The position numbers were made by a program, and so were the translations under genes. From Ophthalmolycus amberensis (taxonomy: Eukaryota > Chordata > Actinopteri > Perciformes > Zoarcidae), in contig JAFEUB010000846.1 of NCBI GenBank assembly GCA_024529925.1, forward strand, positions 1,117,001-1,181,000: DNA of 64,000 nt, read 5' to 3'. The notes beneath the pieces are model-generated. The model saw only the letters and a list, made by a program, of their open reading frames with translations. It did not search any database and was not told the DNA's origin. Of this stretch, positions 25,087 through 38,160 are shown one piece after another; within the stretch, counting starts at the first letter, position 1, and every line of letters starts with the position of its first letter.

Positions 25087-26140
25087 TAACATAGGGAAAG
25101 CTGTAATTCAGCTTCAAAGGGAAACCTGAGAGGGTCATGAATAATCAGACATCTTTGTCTGCAGGGGAAAACAGCAGTGTCCATCTGCCCTCCATACACA
25201 TACGCACACTACTTTGTAGGGCTTGAGCTGTTTTTGCCATTGGGAGTTCTTCTGGATTTAATGAGCACATTGAGAGAAAATTTGAGACGGACATTTCTAT
25301 GTTAAACTCCAGCCAAAGTTACAGATGTCATCCCTTATTGCAATTTAATATCCTGTAATGTTAATGTGGAGCAAATGGGGGAAAAACTGCCGTTAAAGCG
25401 CTATCACAAGTGCCCTTTTAGTCGGCAAGCTTCTGGATCATTCTGCATGATTGACGTGAGTCACACATGAGCCAGCAGTGGAGCCAATATACATTGTAAA
25501 CAGCAAAGCTCTACTGTACATTACAATTCTGGGAAAAGGCAGTTTAATTGTTGGTTTAAAAACAGCAGATTTTTTGAAAAAACTCGTTTAAAAAGGACTA
25601 TTCATTTAGCCTGCAAAATGATGTTAGTGCAATTTTTCTACGTTATTGTCTCTGCTATATCTCAGGCATTGTGATAGATCTACTGTATTAACTGGTAGAC
25701 ATACTGTATATTTAGTGGGGTTTACCATTCATGGCTTTGTTGTTGGCCGTGTTTCAGGCTACCGTCATTATTCATTCACTGTGACAGAACCATGACAATG
25801 AACCCGTTTACACATGGCTTGATTTCATGTGCAAAACCAGTGGGTGCCTTCATGAGACCATCACATGTAAAATGTAATTTCCTGCCTTTTGGCTAATATT
25901 TTTTTCCTTTTGAAAGAGGTGACGTGAAATGTAAATTATAAATAAAATCTATAGGAGGCCTCAAACACCTATGCGTCTTCATTTTAGTTGAGCTTTAAGA
26001 GAATGCACTCTGAATTATCCCGCGTTAACCACATGCACACCATCTCTTGAATGTCATGTAAGATATATAGCCAGACTGCTGAAGCTTTTTCTTTCCACTT
26101 CCTCTGTGAACCAACAGAGAGGTGATGAAAACACAGTCGA

Positions 26141-26209
<69 letters not shown>
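26141..26209 (+). repeat. Poly-C17 followed by (CA)26
   Basis: C-run at 26141-26157, then CA repeats broken once by ATACA near 26185. Another CA array follows at 26347-26389. Confidence 0.95.
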
Positions 26210-26345
26210 TGGCAGCAAAATAGAAGCTCGTAAACAACTTAGAACAATTATTTTGTACAGGACGTAGCACCTTTCTCTCAAAAGAGATCTTTACTCCTTT
26301 GCCTGCGCTGACAGTTTTAAAAAGGTTTTCTTATCCGACACAGAT

Positions 26346-26346
<1 letters not shown>

Positions 26347-26388
<42 letters not shown>

Positions 26389-26389
26389 A
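26347..26389 (+). repeat. (CA)21 microsatellite
   Basis: A perfect CA array 138 bp to the right of the C17/CA compound repeat. Confidence 0.95.
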
Positions 26390-27161
26390 CAATGCTATTG
26401 AAGCAGACAGTGTAAAGATACAGTATGTGTGTGACATAAATATGGGCTTTTTGCATTTTTCAAAACCCCAATCCAACGACATCTATAATTTTACATCTTC
26501 TTCATATTCAAATTAAATCAAAATAACACGAGGTTTAACGTGGCTGGCCAACCTGTTGTGCCTATAGGTCACTGTTGAAGCCTTTGGTGTGTGTTATGTT
26601 TGTTTGTGTGCGTAAACGTTGGTCCGCGGTGACATTCCTCCCCTGTCAAAGCCCGACAGGAATTCCCTGGTAGGAGTGGCGGGCATGAGGTCTGTGTTTA
26701 GCGCACATGCTTGCATACACACACACATATATCGGAGTGTAAAACATTGATCAGCTGCACACCCATGCAAGCACCAGGCCCCACCCAGACATACGGATAA
26801 CCTCAGCAACACTACTTCATGTCGCGTATTGGAGCTCATCAGAATCTACAAGTCCTTTAAGGGTTGTGTAACATGAGCGGAGAGAGACAGATAGAAAAAG
26901 AGGGGGAGAGAAAGAGAGAGCGAGAGACAGACAGGAAAAAAGGGGAGAGGAAGAATGAAGGTAACCTGATGTCCCATGAGTTTTCTGAACAGTGAACTGG
27001 TTCCCATTGAAGTTTGGAGAACCCCCTTTTTTAAAACCTTTACCTCTATTCACTCTACATCCTCTCCTCTTCTATCACCTCTCTCCATCTGTGTATACCT
27101 GGAAAACTACTGTGTCTAACTGAACATTTTATAACCTATCTAAACTTTTCTTAGTACCTCC

Positions 27162-27184
27162 TGTGTGTGTGTGTGTGTGTGTGT
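27162..27184 (+). repeat. (TG)11 microsatellite
   Basis: A short TG array ending in TATG. Confidence 0.9.
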
Positions 27185-29879
27185 ATGTCTGGTTGTCAGC
27201 TGAAATGTTCTCCCCCCAACAGAGAACTTAACTGGCTGCTGCTGAGCTCAATCTCAATTGAGGCTCCACTTTCACTTAATGACAGGTATGGAGAAAACTT
27301 CTCTTCTGTTTCTATGTCCTATATGCACACTTACATACCCCACACATTAACATTTAACATGAATGTTTAATTAAAGTTTAAAAAGAATAAGGTAAGACTC
27401 ACCACCCTGTTAATGCCTCTCTGCTCTCCCAGTGAGGGAAAACTTCCAGATGAACTCTGCTATATTCCACCTCACTCTCTCCAGGCCAAGGGCAGAATTA
27501 TCCCAATCTCCAAATCCCGCTCCTGCTTTTAAAGTTGTGAATCCAGGTCTTGGGCCATTCACTTCTGTCTGTCTCCCTCCCACACTCTTTGCGAAATGGA
27601 TTGTTCTGAAAGTTTAGTAAAAGGAGTCCCAAAGCTGCTCCCTCCCTCCCATGTGGCTCACTTCAGGTCCTAGTGCCTACCCTTCTCACGTGCTCTGTGA
27701 CGAAAAAGAAAAAAATGTACAGCTGCTCATAATTTGCAACTAGCTGCTCTTATTCATCCTCTCCATTCATGTTGGTCTCTTTTGCGCTAATCTGTGGAAA
27801 TAAACTTTCACTCGGGGATGATTCATCTAATTTGAGACTTGACGTCACCTAATAGCGAGGTCAGGGTATATCCTGTGCAGTGAAAGCTTCCCAAGATTGT
27901 CATTGTTGTTCCAGACCTGATTCATTTCTATCTTGGCATATGTACGTAGATACGCTTGGATATGGACTTCGGGGTGCAACTTGCGTGCATTCGCCATGCA
28001 TGTGGTTAAACCATCAACGTCATTGTTCCACCATTTCGGAAATGTAGTTCACTACCGTTTTATAATAGCTGACGTTGTAAATATGCTGTCTTTTGCTATT
28101 CAGACATTGAACACGTCTACAGTCCAATTCATGGAGTTACAAGAATAGAACTGTGATGGTCTGTTGCAGCCAGGAATTCATCCCCTGCTACTTGTCAATG
28201 TCAAATGAGAGAAATTGGTAGATAGAGCAACAAGCAAAGTCAAACCACGCAACTACGATTATCCCCCTCACCCTGGGCAGAGATCAGCCACACCCTGCAT
28301 TCAGCAGGGCCTCCAGGCTCCAGTATCACAACAGTCCCTCTCTGACATTTCTCTCCCTCTCTTGTTTATGCATCTTTATTTTCAAGTCTTGCCTTCTCAC
28401 CCTCTTTCTGGTTCTATGCGTTTCTCTCTTTCACAGCCTCTCTCTGACCTGAACCGTATCGTTGTCAGAGCCCCCGGCGCTGAGCAGACAGCCATCCCAC
28501 CCCTCTGCTCCGACAGACAGATAGTTGAGAAAGAAAAGAGAGAAAGGAAGGATTGCGTGTCAGTGTCATCCCTTTCTCCTCCTCTTGGGAAAATAGAAAT
28601 GCTTTTACCCAAGTGGGCATTTCCCTAAATCTGGTGGGGCTGTTTTTGAGGCTTTCTGTGGGCGACATTTTCTGTGTGTGTGTTTCTGTGTACAAGCTTG
28701 TGCCACTGTCAAAACTGCTTTGGCCCTTGTTATCGAGGCTGACCCTGAAAGGGGAACCCCCCCCAGACAGTGAACCCTGACCCTGCACCCCACACGGGTT
28801 AGTTAAGGGTGAGAAATGCAGTGGAGGGGTGAGTGTTTTGGGCTGGGAGGGTAGAGAGGAGGTCAAGAGTGCACCGATATCCTCATATTTCAGACACTTG
28901 CATGCCGCGGCTGCTTCGGAGGATCCGCGTGCATGAGTTTGATCTTAATTTCTGGCCGACACGTAAATGCAGGTGACTTTAAAAACTGCGTTGCTGAACA
29001 GCTTTGGGTAAGTTCTTGTCTAAGTAGAATTACGATGAGGGTTTGAATATTTTTGAACCTTTTGATTTTGTCATTTAACATTTTAGTCACTTAATTATGT
29101 AATTTATAATATGTATATCAGTGAGATACAACTGTACAATAATGACGATGAATTTGTTGTGTGTTTATAAAAAAAAACACTTTAAAAAACACACCTTCCT
29201 GTGATCATGAAAACAAGGCTGTTTGTGGTTGTGTCGGGGTTCGGTGCTGTAAAGTATGCTGTTAAAGGGATGAGTCACAATCCAGCCCTAATGTGTGGTC
29301 TTCAATTTATAGCTCTATAAATTCCAGTGAATGCCTGCAAAGACCTGACGTCTTGTTCTTACCACCCAGTGCATAATTATATGTATAATTATTTGTATTC
29401 TGCACATACATAATCTTCATAATTTGCATATTTTGAAACCATACAATTGTTAAATATGCAAATATTTTGGCTGAGGAGCCAATAGTGCGAAGCTACCATC
29501 TGTGGGACAATGACTGAACGCCTCTAAGTCAGAATCCCGCCTAGACGTAACGATACCTGTTAGCGCCGCAGATCTTCGGTTGTAGGGCACCAGTACAGCG
29601 TGCCAGCATAAAATCAGCATCCAAACCCAAATACTGGTTTCTTCGAAACTCTTACAACAGTCTAATCCTTAGCCACGCTCGATATGTATCTCAGTGATAT
29701 CTGACGGAAGCGGTTGGACAGGTTTCTCCCTGGCACAAAGGTGCTGCACAGGCACACGCCTGCTGAAACGAACACATGCTCGTATTGAAGCACGCATCCT
29801 CATTCATCTCAAACAATTTGGCCGTCGCTCTGTTTAATAAGGTTCACAGTAATCCAGGTGACAGGTTATCAAGCCAAAT

Positions 29880-30165
29880 CAGGGTCAGTTCACCCAAATA
29901 ACAAAAAAACATTTTCTCATGGATCTATTGAGGCAGTTTTGGGTTTATGTATTATATTTCTGACACTGTTTCTGGACAACATGTTTCTGTTTATTTTCTT
30001 TAAAAATAAATGTGAATTGCTTTTAGAACCACAATTACATTTCATTCAACAAGCAAGGTATTTCAAGACCTGGCCAAAAAAACTGTATGAAGATACAACT
30101 AAGGGTAAAATAGAAACAGTTTTTATATTTTTTATAATTTCAGTAAACCAACCCTTTAACGTTGC
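29880..30165 (+). repeat. Possible fish SINE/MITE-like repeat
   Basis: The left edge CAGTTCACCCAAATAAC and the right edge GTAAACCAACCCTTTAA are typical termini of a common teleost repeat (recollection). The interior is AT-rich and carries a 111-codon open frame rich in Phe/Ile that I do not regard as a gene. Confidence 0.35.
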
Positions 30166-33100
30166 GTGTCAGTCATTCTCATGCCGAGTGTGAATGAAGG
30201 GAGGCAGATATTTTTTGATAGTGTATCACTTCCAGTGAAACTTATCATATAAACCACAGTCCTAAAAAGCTTCTAATGACACTAATAATCACTTTCGTGT
30301 TTGCGTGCACGTGTGTGTGTGTGTGTGCATTGTAATCCGAGCTTTCGGGGCTTTTTCAAAAAACAAAAAAAAATGAAAGTAACCTGTTCGGCCGCACATA
30401 CATGTGAGCATGTCCCTCTGGCACTCATGGCCGCCGCTCTGCACTGCGCTCATACACAAGTAATAGTTAATAACGCCGTCCAGACTAAGACATTGTCGCA
30501 GAAGCGTACCTTCTGGTTCGCCCTCAGGTAAACACTGGTAGCTCTGTCAGCACTGTTGCCATTGTTGGCACTGTTAGCACCCTGAAATCATTAAAAAGAA
30601 GAAATAGTCATTGGTTTCCAGCATGGTCACATAAGCTACCTTTTAATTTCCTTTAACTACATGACATTTTTGTAAAGAATACGATTTGAGCAAAATGTTC
30701 CTGCTGAATAAATGTACAAGCACACATTATGAAACTCCTTGATTACCCTCTTACATCTGATACCTGGCATGACTTTTTATTGCTGTTAATGGCCATGATA
30801 AGATCATGCACAAAGCACTCTGCGTGACGTATCTTTTCTTTTTTTGCACTAGCTTTGGTCAGACTCGCCTCAATGATTAATGACTCATCTCTCCTCTCAC
30901 ATTTCCCATAGCGCTCATTCTTTCTTTTCCTGACCAGCGAAAACCTACGCCAAAGAATCATCATTGATTAAGGCTTTCTGGCCCAGCTATCCATATACCA
31001 CGAGGAAGGGGGATGAATGGCCTAATTTCACCTGCACCTTTTGTTGACTGTGTGTGCCTATGGCTGTATGCATGTGCGTGTCTTCCTGCGAGGCGAGTGA
31101 ATGGCCGTTCCTCCGCGCATTGTTGAGTTGGAGGGCTCGTCCTCCTACACCCTCATCATGGCCTTGCGCTGACGCATCCCAGAAGCCTCTTCACTCATTG
31201 ACTCTTCTGTCCTCTTCCACCCACGGCCTCGCTGGGCAGAATCCCGCTATTGTCCAGCCATGCGGTGTACACAGGCTAGCAAACAGCCGGCCTCACACTC
31301 ATACACACTGTGTGCACCATGCACGGGATGTATAGATGGATTCAGAGCAACAGCAAAAACATACCTGAAACTTCATAGAAATACACTTAATTATGTACAC
31401 CATTTGCTCATGTGATATTAAGACGTTTGTCACAAGCTGGTTAGTTTTCCGGTTGTTCCCACAGTTTGCCTTCCAATCCTAATCTCCTCTCAGAGGAAAC
31501 CGAGCACTGCATTAAACCAAATGTCCCTGTGTGTGTTTATGCGTGCCTGTTTCTGTTACTGTGGTTCTGTGTGCTGGTTAACTGTATTAACCTTCAGCCT
31601 CTCTCACCATTGTTTCTGTGACATGCCCCACTGCTACTGCATCCCGTTCCCAGAGATTTTGGCAAAATGTTGAATCTACCATCTTGTGTTCATTTTGTGT
31701 CTGGGTCTGTGCCAAAGTTATTGGGATGAGAGTTTAAGTCTTAAGAACATATGCTGTTGTGAATCCCACAGCTGGACGCTGATATAGACTCCATGTTATT
31801 GTTGAATGACTATAATCATTACATCTTTTTTAAGTCCAAGTGAATCCATACATTTTATCTTCTAAACTCCAACCTGTTAAACTGTTCAGGACTTTGCTGA
31901 TGTTGGGATTTGAGATTTGACTGTTATAGTGTCTGAAAAGGCTAATCTAAATCATTTATCTGGATTATAGTCATTCTGAGACAGTACATTCATGGTTACC
32001 ATGTCAGAATACCCCAACTCTATAGCAAAGTTGTTTAGTGCCTGGCTGTTTCTCACACACAGAGGGCATTGTGTCCTGTAATGGAGCCCTGGCCTCAGGG
32101 TCTGTTGCTTCACAGCTCACAACTCATAGACGTGTAGGCTTAGATCTCTGCCTCAAAACACATTGTTGCGGGGGTAAATCCCTCCAAAGTACATCCAGTA
32201 TATCACCCATACATCCTGATGAAAAACTATAAGAGACAGGAGCCAGTAATGGTTTTCATAAACACGGGGTGCATTGAGTTGCATACAGTACATCTCCCAT
32301 GTGGAAAAATGTTACAAAATAGAAGCAGCTACGAGCAGGAAATCACTTGGCTTGCGTCATCAACCACGTATCTAAATCTAGTTTGTGGTCAACTCTCCGG
32401 CAGCAATCAGACGGTCATGCCAAAGATAGCGGTAATATGTTGAAAATTATCCATCATTTTTGACTAAATCCAATTTCCATCAATCCTCTCCTCATTTATT
32501 TACTTTATTCTAGAATTTATTTGACCCCTTTTACGCAAATTCCATAGATATGAGCCAAAAGGTCTTAAAAACTTCTCAACTTCTGTGACTCCCATCCTAC
32601 CTCGGCACTTGTCAGAACATGTCCTCTAATGGCTACACATCACGCTAAACTGATAATTATTTCCCCTCAATTTGTCAAAGAATTTTCCACTCCAATTGAA
32701 TATTTGTGGTCATTAACGCCACTTAACTTATGACTGCAAGCACAAGCAGGTACCTGTTTATTTTTTGCTGTTGCCAACAAACACAAAATACAAACGTGAC
32801 ACCCATTGAAACTATTTTTAAAATGAGTCACTGCAATATCCTTATTTCATATCACAATGTACAGTATCCTTGTATTTTTCAGTTGGCGACACTGGTGAAC
32901 ACACCAGAGTATTTAATAGTTGAGGAGTCAGATATTTTGCCAGACCAGAACTGAAAGAAGAGTGAATATTGGACTTACACACGACAGGTGGACACAAACA
33001 CAACGTCAAGAGCTGCACTCTTGCACTTTTTTTATAGTTAGGCTCAAGATCCCTGAAATAATTTTCTCGTAAAAGTATGATTTCCTATGATCAAAGAAAG

Positions 33101-36100
33101 TAAAATCAGTTTAAAATACTATACCACACTGTGAATGAGCCAGATCAGGTTGATTCCGCTCACGTTTTTTCCCTTCACATGCGACTGGGGAAAGAACGAA
33201 TCCTCGTACAACCACATTAATAATCTAACTGCATGGATGAATAAATGAAAACCTATTTTGATATGCTGTAGCATTTGAGCAAATAGGAATTTAATGACTC
33301 CCAACTTAATGTCTTGTCATTGTATGCTTGTGTACAGTCAGATTTTCTAAAATAAGCAGCAGAATTTTCTTTCAAAAATGTAAATATATTAGGAGAGTCA
33401 ACTGAGAGAAATGTAGATGAGTGTCCCTCTCTCTCTCACAATGGTCATTACATAAACACTGGCAGCCTGTGAAAAAGCAGTCAACACTCCTCTACCTCCA
33501 TTTCATTAAACTTGTCAACGCACCAGTGATGCAGCTTCCTCATGTGCACCAGGTGTTAAATCTAGTGTAAATATCCTGTCATGGCTGATAAAGCTCAAAG
33601 GCACATTTATTTTAAATTAAATTACGTCTTAATGACAAAAAGCCAACAACTTGATGAAGAACGCAATATTACTCATTCTGTGTTTCACTGCCCATGAAGT
33701 ACTTTGCGTTGTTGTCAGGTTTCTTCACGTAGTAGGTGATGTCTCTTACATACTAATCCGTTTGTTGCCAGATGACTGTGCAGGTGTAAAATTGTGATTT
33801 ATTGAGGGTCATGAATACTTCCTGCTAACGTAGCTGGTAACGGTTTATGTAAAACTGACTTGGTGGAAACTTGGAAAGGCTGGAATGTTTATGACGGTTT
33901 TGTCTGATCTGTAATGAAAACTTAAATTGATCAAGGGGACATCCTGTCATTAAGGTGGCATGGCACACCTTAAATACGGTAATACTTAGTACACTGTGAA
34001 ATCCAATAATTACAATGTTGTAAATGCTTTCTTTGTTCTCAAGTTGTAAAACTATATTTACAACGTTGAATATAATAACATTGTAAAATTGTTCAGCATT
34101 TGGTAACAATGCCTCATTGCAGCCTGGTCTGTTAACAATGATGTTCCCATAAAACGAAAGTACTTTGTCTGTTGCCTTTCTCGGGAAACTTTTGCTATCC
34201 CAGATTACGTAACCAATTCCGAATTCTGCGAGGGGAAGAGGTCAGAGTGGATGGATGGGTCATCCAAACACATGACTATCATCCAGGAGACTGCTGTTTC
34301 AGGTCCCATATATAACAAAAAGTCAATGTTTATTTTAATGTTGCGATTAATGCTTAACCTTACATATGTAAATGAGGTTACGCAACAAACGCACTTATGT
34401 AAAGCCACGCCATGATCTTTAACTCAAGTAAGTACTTTTGTTGTGTTTTTGAATTGTTTAGTGTCAAATCACAATGTTAAAAATGTGTTGAAAGCTGCAA
34501 TTCTAATGCGGGAGAAAAGTTTCCCTCGAAATCCAATTGAGAATGTAGTTTAGTTGACATTTGACAGCTATATCTGACACATTTTATGACTGACAGTGTT
34601 GTGCCAGCCATATGCACACCCATTCATAATGTTAACAGCTTTCATGTTAGCACCGTTGAACCAATCACCATCTTATCTTCATGTAGTTACAATATGACAA
34701 CACCTATTGTGTGATTAGGGATACTGATACAGTGACTTGTCGGAAGCAACAAAAAATTGGCGACTAATCATCGATAATAACTGGATGCAAGTACGTCGGC
34801 CAAGTTTGTAAAAGGTTTATCATATGGAATCAGACATCAGTGGTTTCAATAAAGCGAATAAGGTGTTTGTAGGGAAGACAGAAACTAATTTTGAGTTAGA
34901 TAAGAGGGTTGAGGCAGGGGGTTAAGGTGAATTGTAAAGGGTGAAAATGGGAGGTGGAGGAAGGAAGGGCGGCAGGAAGTTGTGAGGGATACCTGGGAGA
35001 GAAACAAAGAAGCAGCTGGCTTGGCTTTACTCCTTGGAAACCTCACAGGGTCTTTTTAAAGGGCTACATCGAGTCAACATGTACACTCTTGTATACATAT
35101 ACACTCACGTACACATTCACAGGTGAAAAAGAAAGCCTGTATCGTGTGAAGTTGTGTTTTCTTACAGTATGTAAGCATGAAATAGGTTCAATGTTACATG
35201 TTGACACTGTGATGCTCTATTTATTGCCAGTGTGCAGCGTTTGTAGTAAGGGTCTACAGTATCTGGCATGGCAACTAGAGACACTAATTAACAATAATTA
35301 GCATCTCTATTGCACCCGACTATGTTACTGTACACTAGTGATTACAGGCCATGTAATAAATAACCTCCCTAAATTAAAGAATTGGGAAACTACCTGTTTA
35401 CACTCGTCAGATATAAAGTTGTTGTATGACAACCATGGCAGCCATGGAGATCCCAGGGTGTTTCCAGCTCTGACTAATCTGAATAGTTTTGCAAACAGGT
35501 AAAAGCTGATGAGCACCGCTGATTACTGTACATAGTTGGCATGCAACAGAGAGAGAATAAGATTGGCATGCTTATTACCTAGTGATCACACTCTTTAGGA
35601 AAAGCTCCAAACCTCCAGGCATGATCTCACACCTCTAACAGTTGAAACACTCCCAGTCTGTGAGTTGTTTGGTCTCTTGCAGCTTCTGTTGATTCCTAGC
35701 ACCATCCTGTAAACACCAGATACAGGAAATGAGAGTAAATGCCGGAATGACATTAAGTTTAACCTGAAAATCTAAGCAGCAGATGTTTTTGTTCCAAAGC
35801 AGTCTAGAAAGCCACCGGTATCTACCGGGAACCTTGTGAACTCAACACAGATATCTGACTGAGTATAGAGTGCTGCAGGGATGATGTATTTCTGTATTCC
35901 AACCCTGAAGTTGGCATTGCACTGCTTTCATTGGCAAAAAAGCCAATGGGACTCTTCCATTGGATTTTGCATTATTGCAGAAAATAAGCTCTGCGGCAAA
36001 CAAACATTTGTGATACTCTCATGCTTTGTTCGGTAAAATATTCGTCACAAATGACCACTCCTCTGATTTTTGAAGCAGAAATGCAATCACCAGAAGTAAA

Positions 36101-38009
36101 CAGCAATGACTAATTGGTAAGAGACGTGTAAAAAGTGAGAACCACCAAACGTTTAATAAACCGAGTGATGAGCCTCGGAAGAATGGCATTGCAAAAGAGT
36201 TAAGTGGCTTTCGTCACTCACACCAACATGTTGAAACTAAACGGTGCGTTTGATGTGAAGGTTTTATAAGCTTTTAGGCTCGTTCCTTTGTCCTGAGCTG
36301 TCCTTTGGTATGCTTAGACAAAAAGACATCAGTGTCAGACAGAGTGCAAGGGGATTAGATTGGGAATACCAGCACAACACACAACATGTAATGGAAATGA
36401 GCTCACCAGCTTGCTGTGAAGCCACCAACGGACTGGGATGACTTGCGAGAAGGGACAAATAATTCACATACACACCAGCGCACACTTCCACAGTAAAGAG
36501 GGACACACACCAGATCTACCATGACCAAGCTTGTATAAGTCTTCAAGACCATTTTTGTCATTTGTTTAGATCTCACCAAAGCACAGAGTTTACTGGAAAG
36601 GCCCTGGTCATAGTGAATTACTGATATAAACAGTTGGATCAGTAATGGTACAAATTCCTCTGAACTCTTTGGTTTGATGCACTTGTTTCTTCTGCTTTGG
36701 AAAAATACACTTCAAATAACTCTCGATGGTTTTCTAACAAACAGAAGAATACACTTCCCTGATATTGCACAAGTCTTCTCCTGAAATCAGGAAAAATCCT
36801 TTCTCTTCTCGTCTTCTTTTAGATTCATGCACAAATTATAATTCAGGATGTCTGTATTAAGTGAAATCAGGACCAGTGTGTAAAAAAAAAAGTGCTTCTG
36901 CAGAACTTAAATTAACACGCCAGTGTTTTTTTTTTTTACTATTTCAGACAAATACCTAACATCTGCATACAGTACACATCAGTTTGTTCCATTCACTTCC
37001 CAAAGCATGCAGATATATTTCAGTTTTTGTAATATTTTTCCTTTTATATCGCACAGAGGTTTGACATAAAGTAATGGTGTGTTTATGTGCTGTTGTGTAG
37101 CTAGTTCAACTTAAAATCTGAACTCTGCTACTTTTCGTTAACTATACAGAATCACCAATTGTCAATTGTATGACAAGTTTGAATTAAAAGTCATGTTTTT
37201 TTCAGAATTATTAGTTTTTACTGTTGAGTTTCCACATATCATATCATTTAAATGCAATGTATGTGGCATTGGTATGACTAAGCTCTGTTGTCAGACCTTA
37301 ATTCCAGCACCCAAATGCACCACCAACAAAAGGTCACAGTTCACTGCACACTTTTAAAACTCTTAATTGTAGTAACTTTAACAAAAAACTGTGCAGATGT
37401 GTGTATGTTTCATTGTGACGCATCAGCTATGTTGAGTTGAGTATGTTGAGTTGTGTCACAGCACCACTTTTCATTAATTGGAAAAATGGATTTCATTAAT
37501 GTAAGTTTTCGCACTGGATTGATTATGTGAAACCACTGGCACAGTGTGGTCTGTGTGTGGCGGCTTGCAGCAGACATCTGACAGACAGCAGGGCTGGTGC
37601 TGCCCTACAGGGCTTAGTTACAGCCATAAACAAAAACCCAGAACACATCTACTGCCACACAGTAGCTACTATCTGCTGCTTCAAAACAGCATCTGCTAAA
37701 GCCATTAAAGCTCCACGGTGAAGGTTGGACAGAGTGAGAAGAGGTGAAAAGAGAACAAAAAGAGCGCAATGAACAATATGTCCAGGAAAAAAAACAAGTT
37801 ACAGAACACTATGGACTGGCCTTGACAGAAGGTGCAGCATGGAGAACTTCTTCCAGCATAGCAACATTGAGCACAGATCATGAAGAATAAGGCTGAGGCT
37901 TATACTGCTAAATTATTGGATAAATAAAACAATATAAATCTCTGATAAAAGTGTTGAATATAGTGTTGAATATTTTATGCAGCCAGTCTGTAAGCACCCC
38001 CTTTAATTC

Positions 38010-38075
38010 TAGTGCTACTTAGCAGCTGTTAGCACGCTAAGTACACTAAGATGGTAAACTTCGGAAACATTATCA
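38010..38075 (+). repeat. Dispersed repeat family A, short fragment
   Basis: TAGTGCTACTTAGCAGCTGT followed by TTAGCACGCTAAG and ACTAAGATGGTAAACTT matches only the middle of family A, so it is a relic without either end. Confidence 0.55.
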
Positions 38076-38160
38076 GGGCTCGAGACTAACTTTTTTACAC
38101 TGGTTGCACTGATGCGCCAGCTCACAATTTAGGTCCACCCAAAAAGTATTGTCTAGTTTA
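38073..38160 (+). repeat. Possible fish repeat (GGGCTCGAGACTAAC type)
   Basis: CAGGGCTCGAGACTAACTTT followed by ACTGGTTGCACTGATGCG and AATTTAGGTCCACC resembles the edge of a repeat seen in other fish. The other edge was not found. Confidence 0.3.

Larger units (their letters stand above)
16694..30300. other. Gene-poor DNA with dispersed repeats
   Basis: I find no coding exon with recognisable homology. It contains family A (20.4 kb) and family D (24.4 kb) copies, CA arrays at 22-27 kb and a possible MITE at 29.9 kb. A CT/GA-rich stretch at 18,950-19,300 and another at 20,950-21,050 give low-complexity open frames only. Confidence 0.5.

Noticed and set aside
25025..26389. Closely spaced repeats considered as a CRISPR-like array
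   Set aside because: They are simple CA microsatellites without distinct spacers, in vertebrate DNA.
28215..28866. Open frames of 137 (plus) and 133 (minus) codons
   Set aside because: They overlap on opposite strands, are Ser/Pro/Arg-rich, show no domain and have no splice context supporting an exon.
29858..30193. 111-codon plus-strand frame
   Set aside because: It spans a probable SINE/MITE-like repeat with typical repeat edges and an AT-rich interior.
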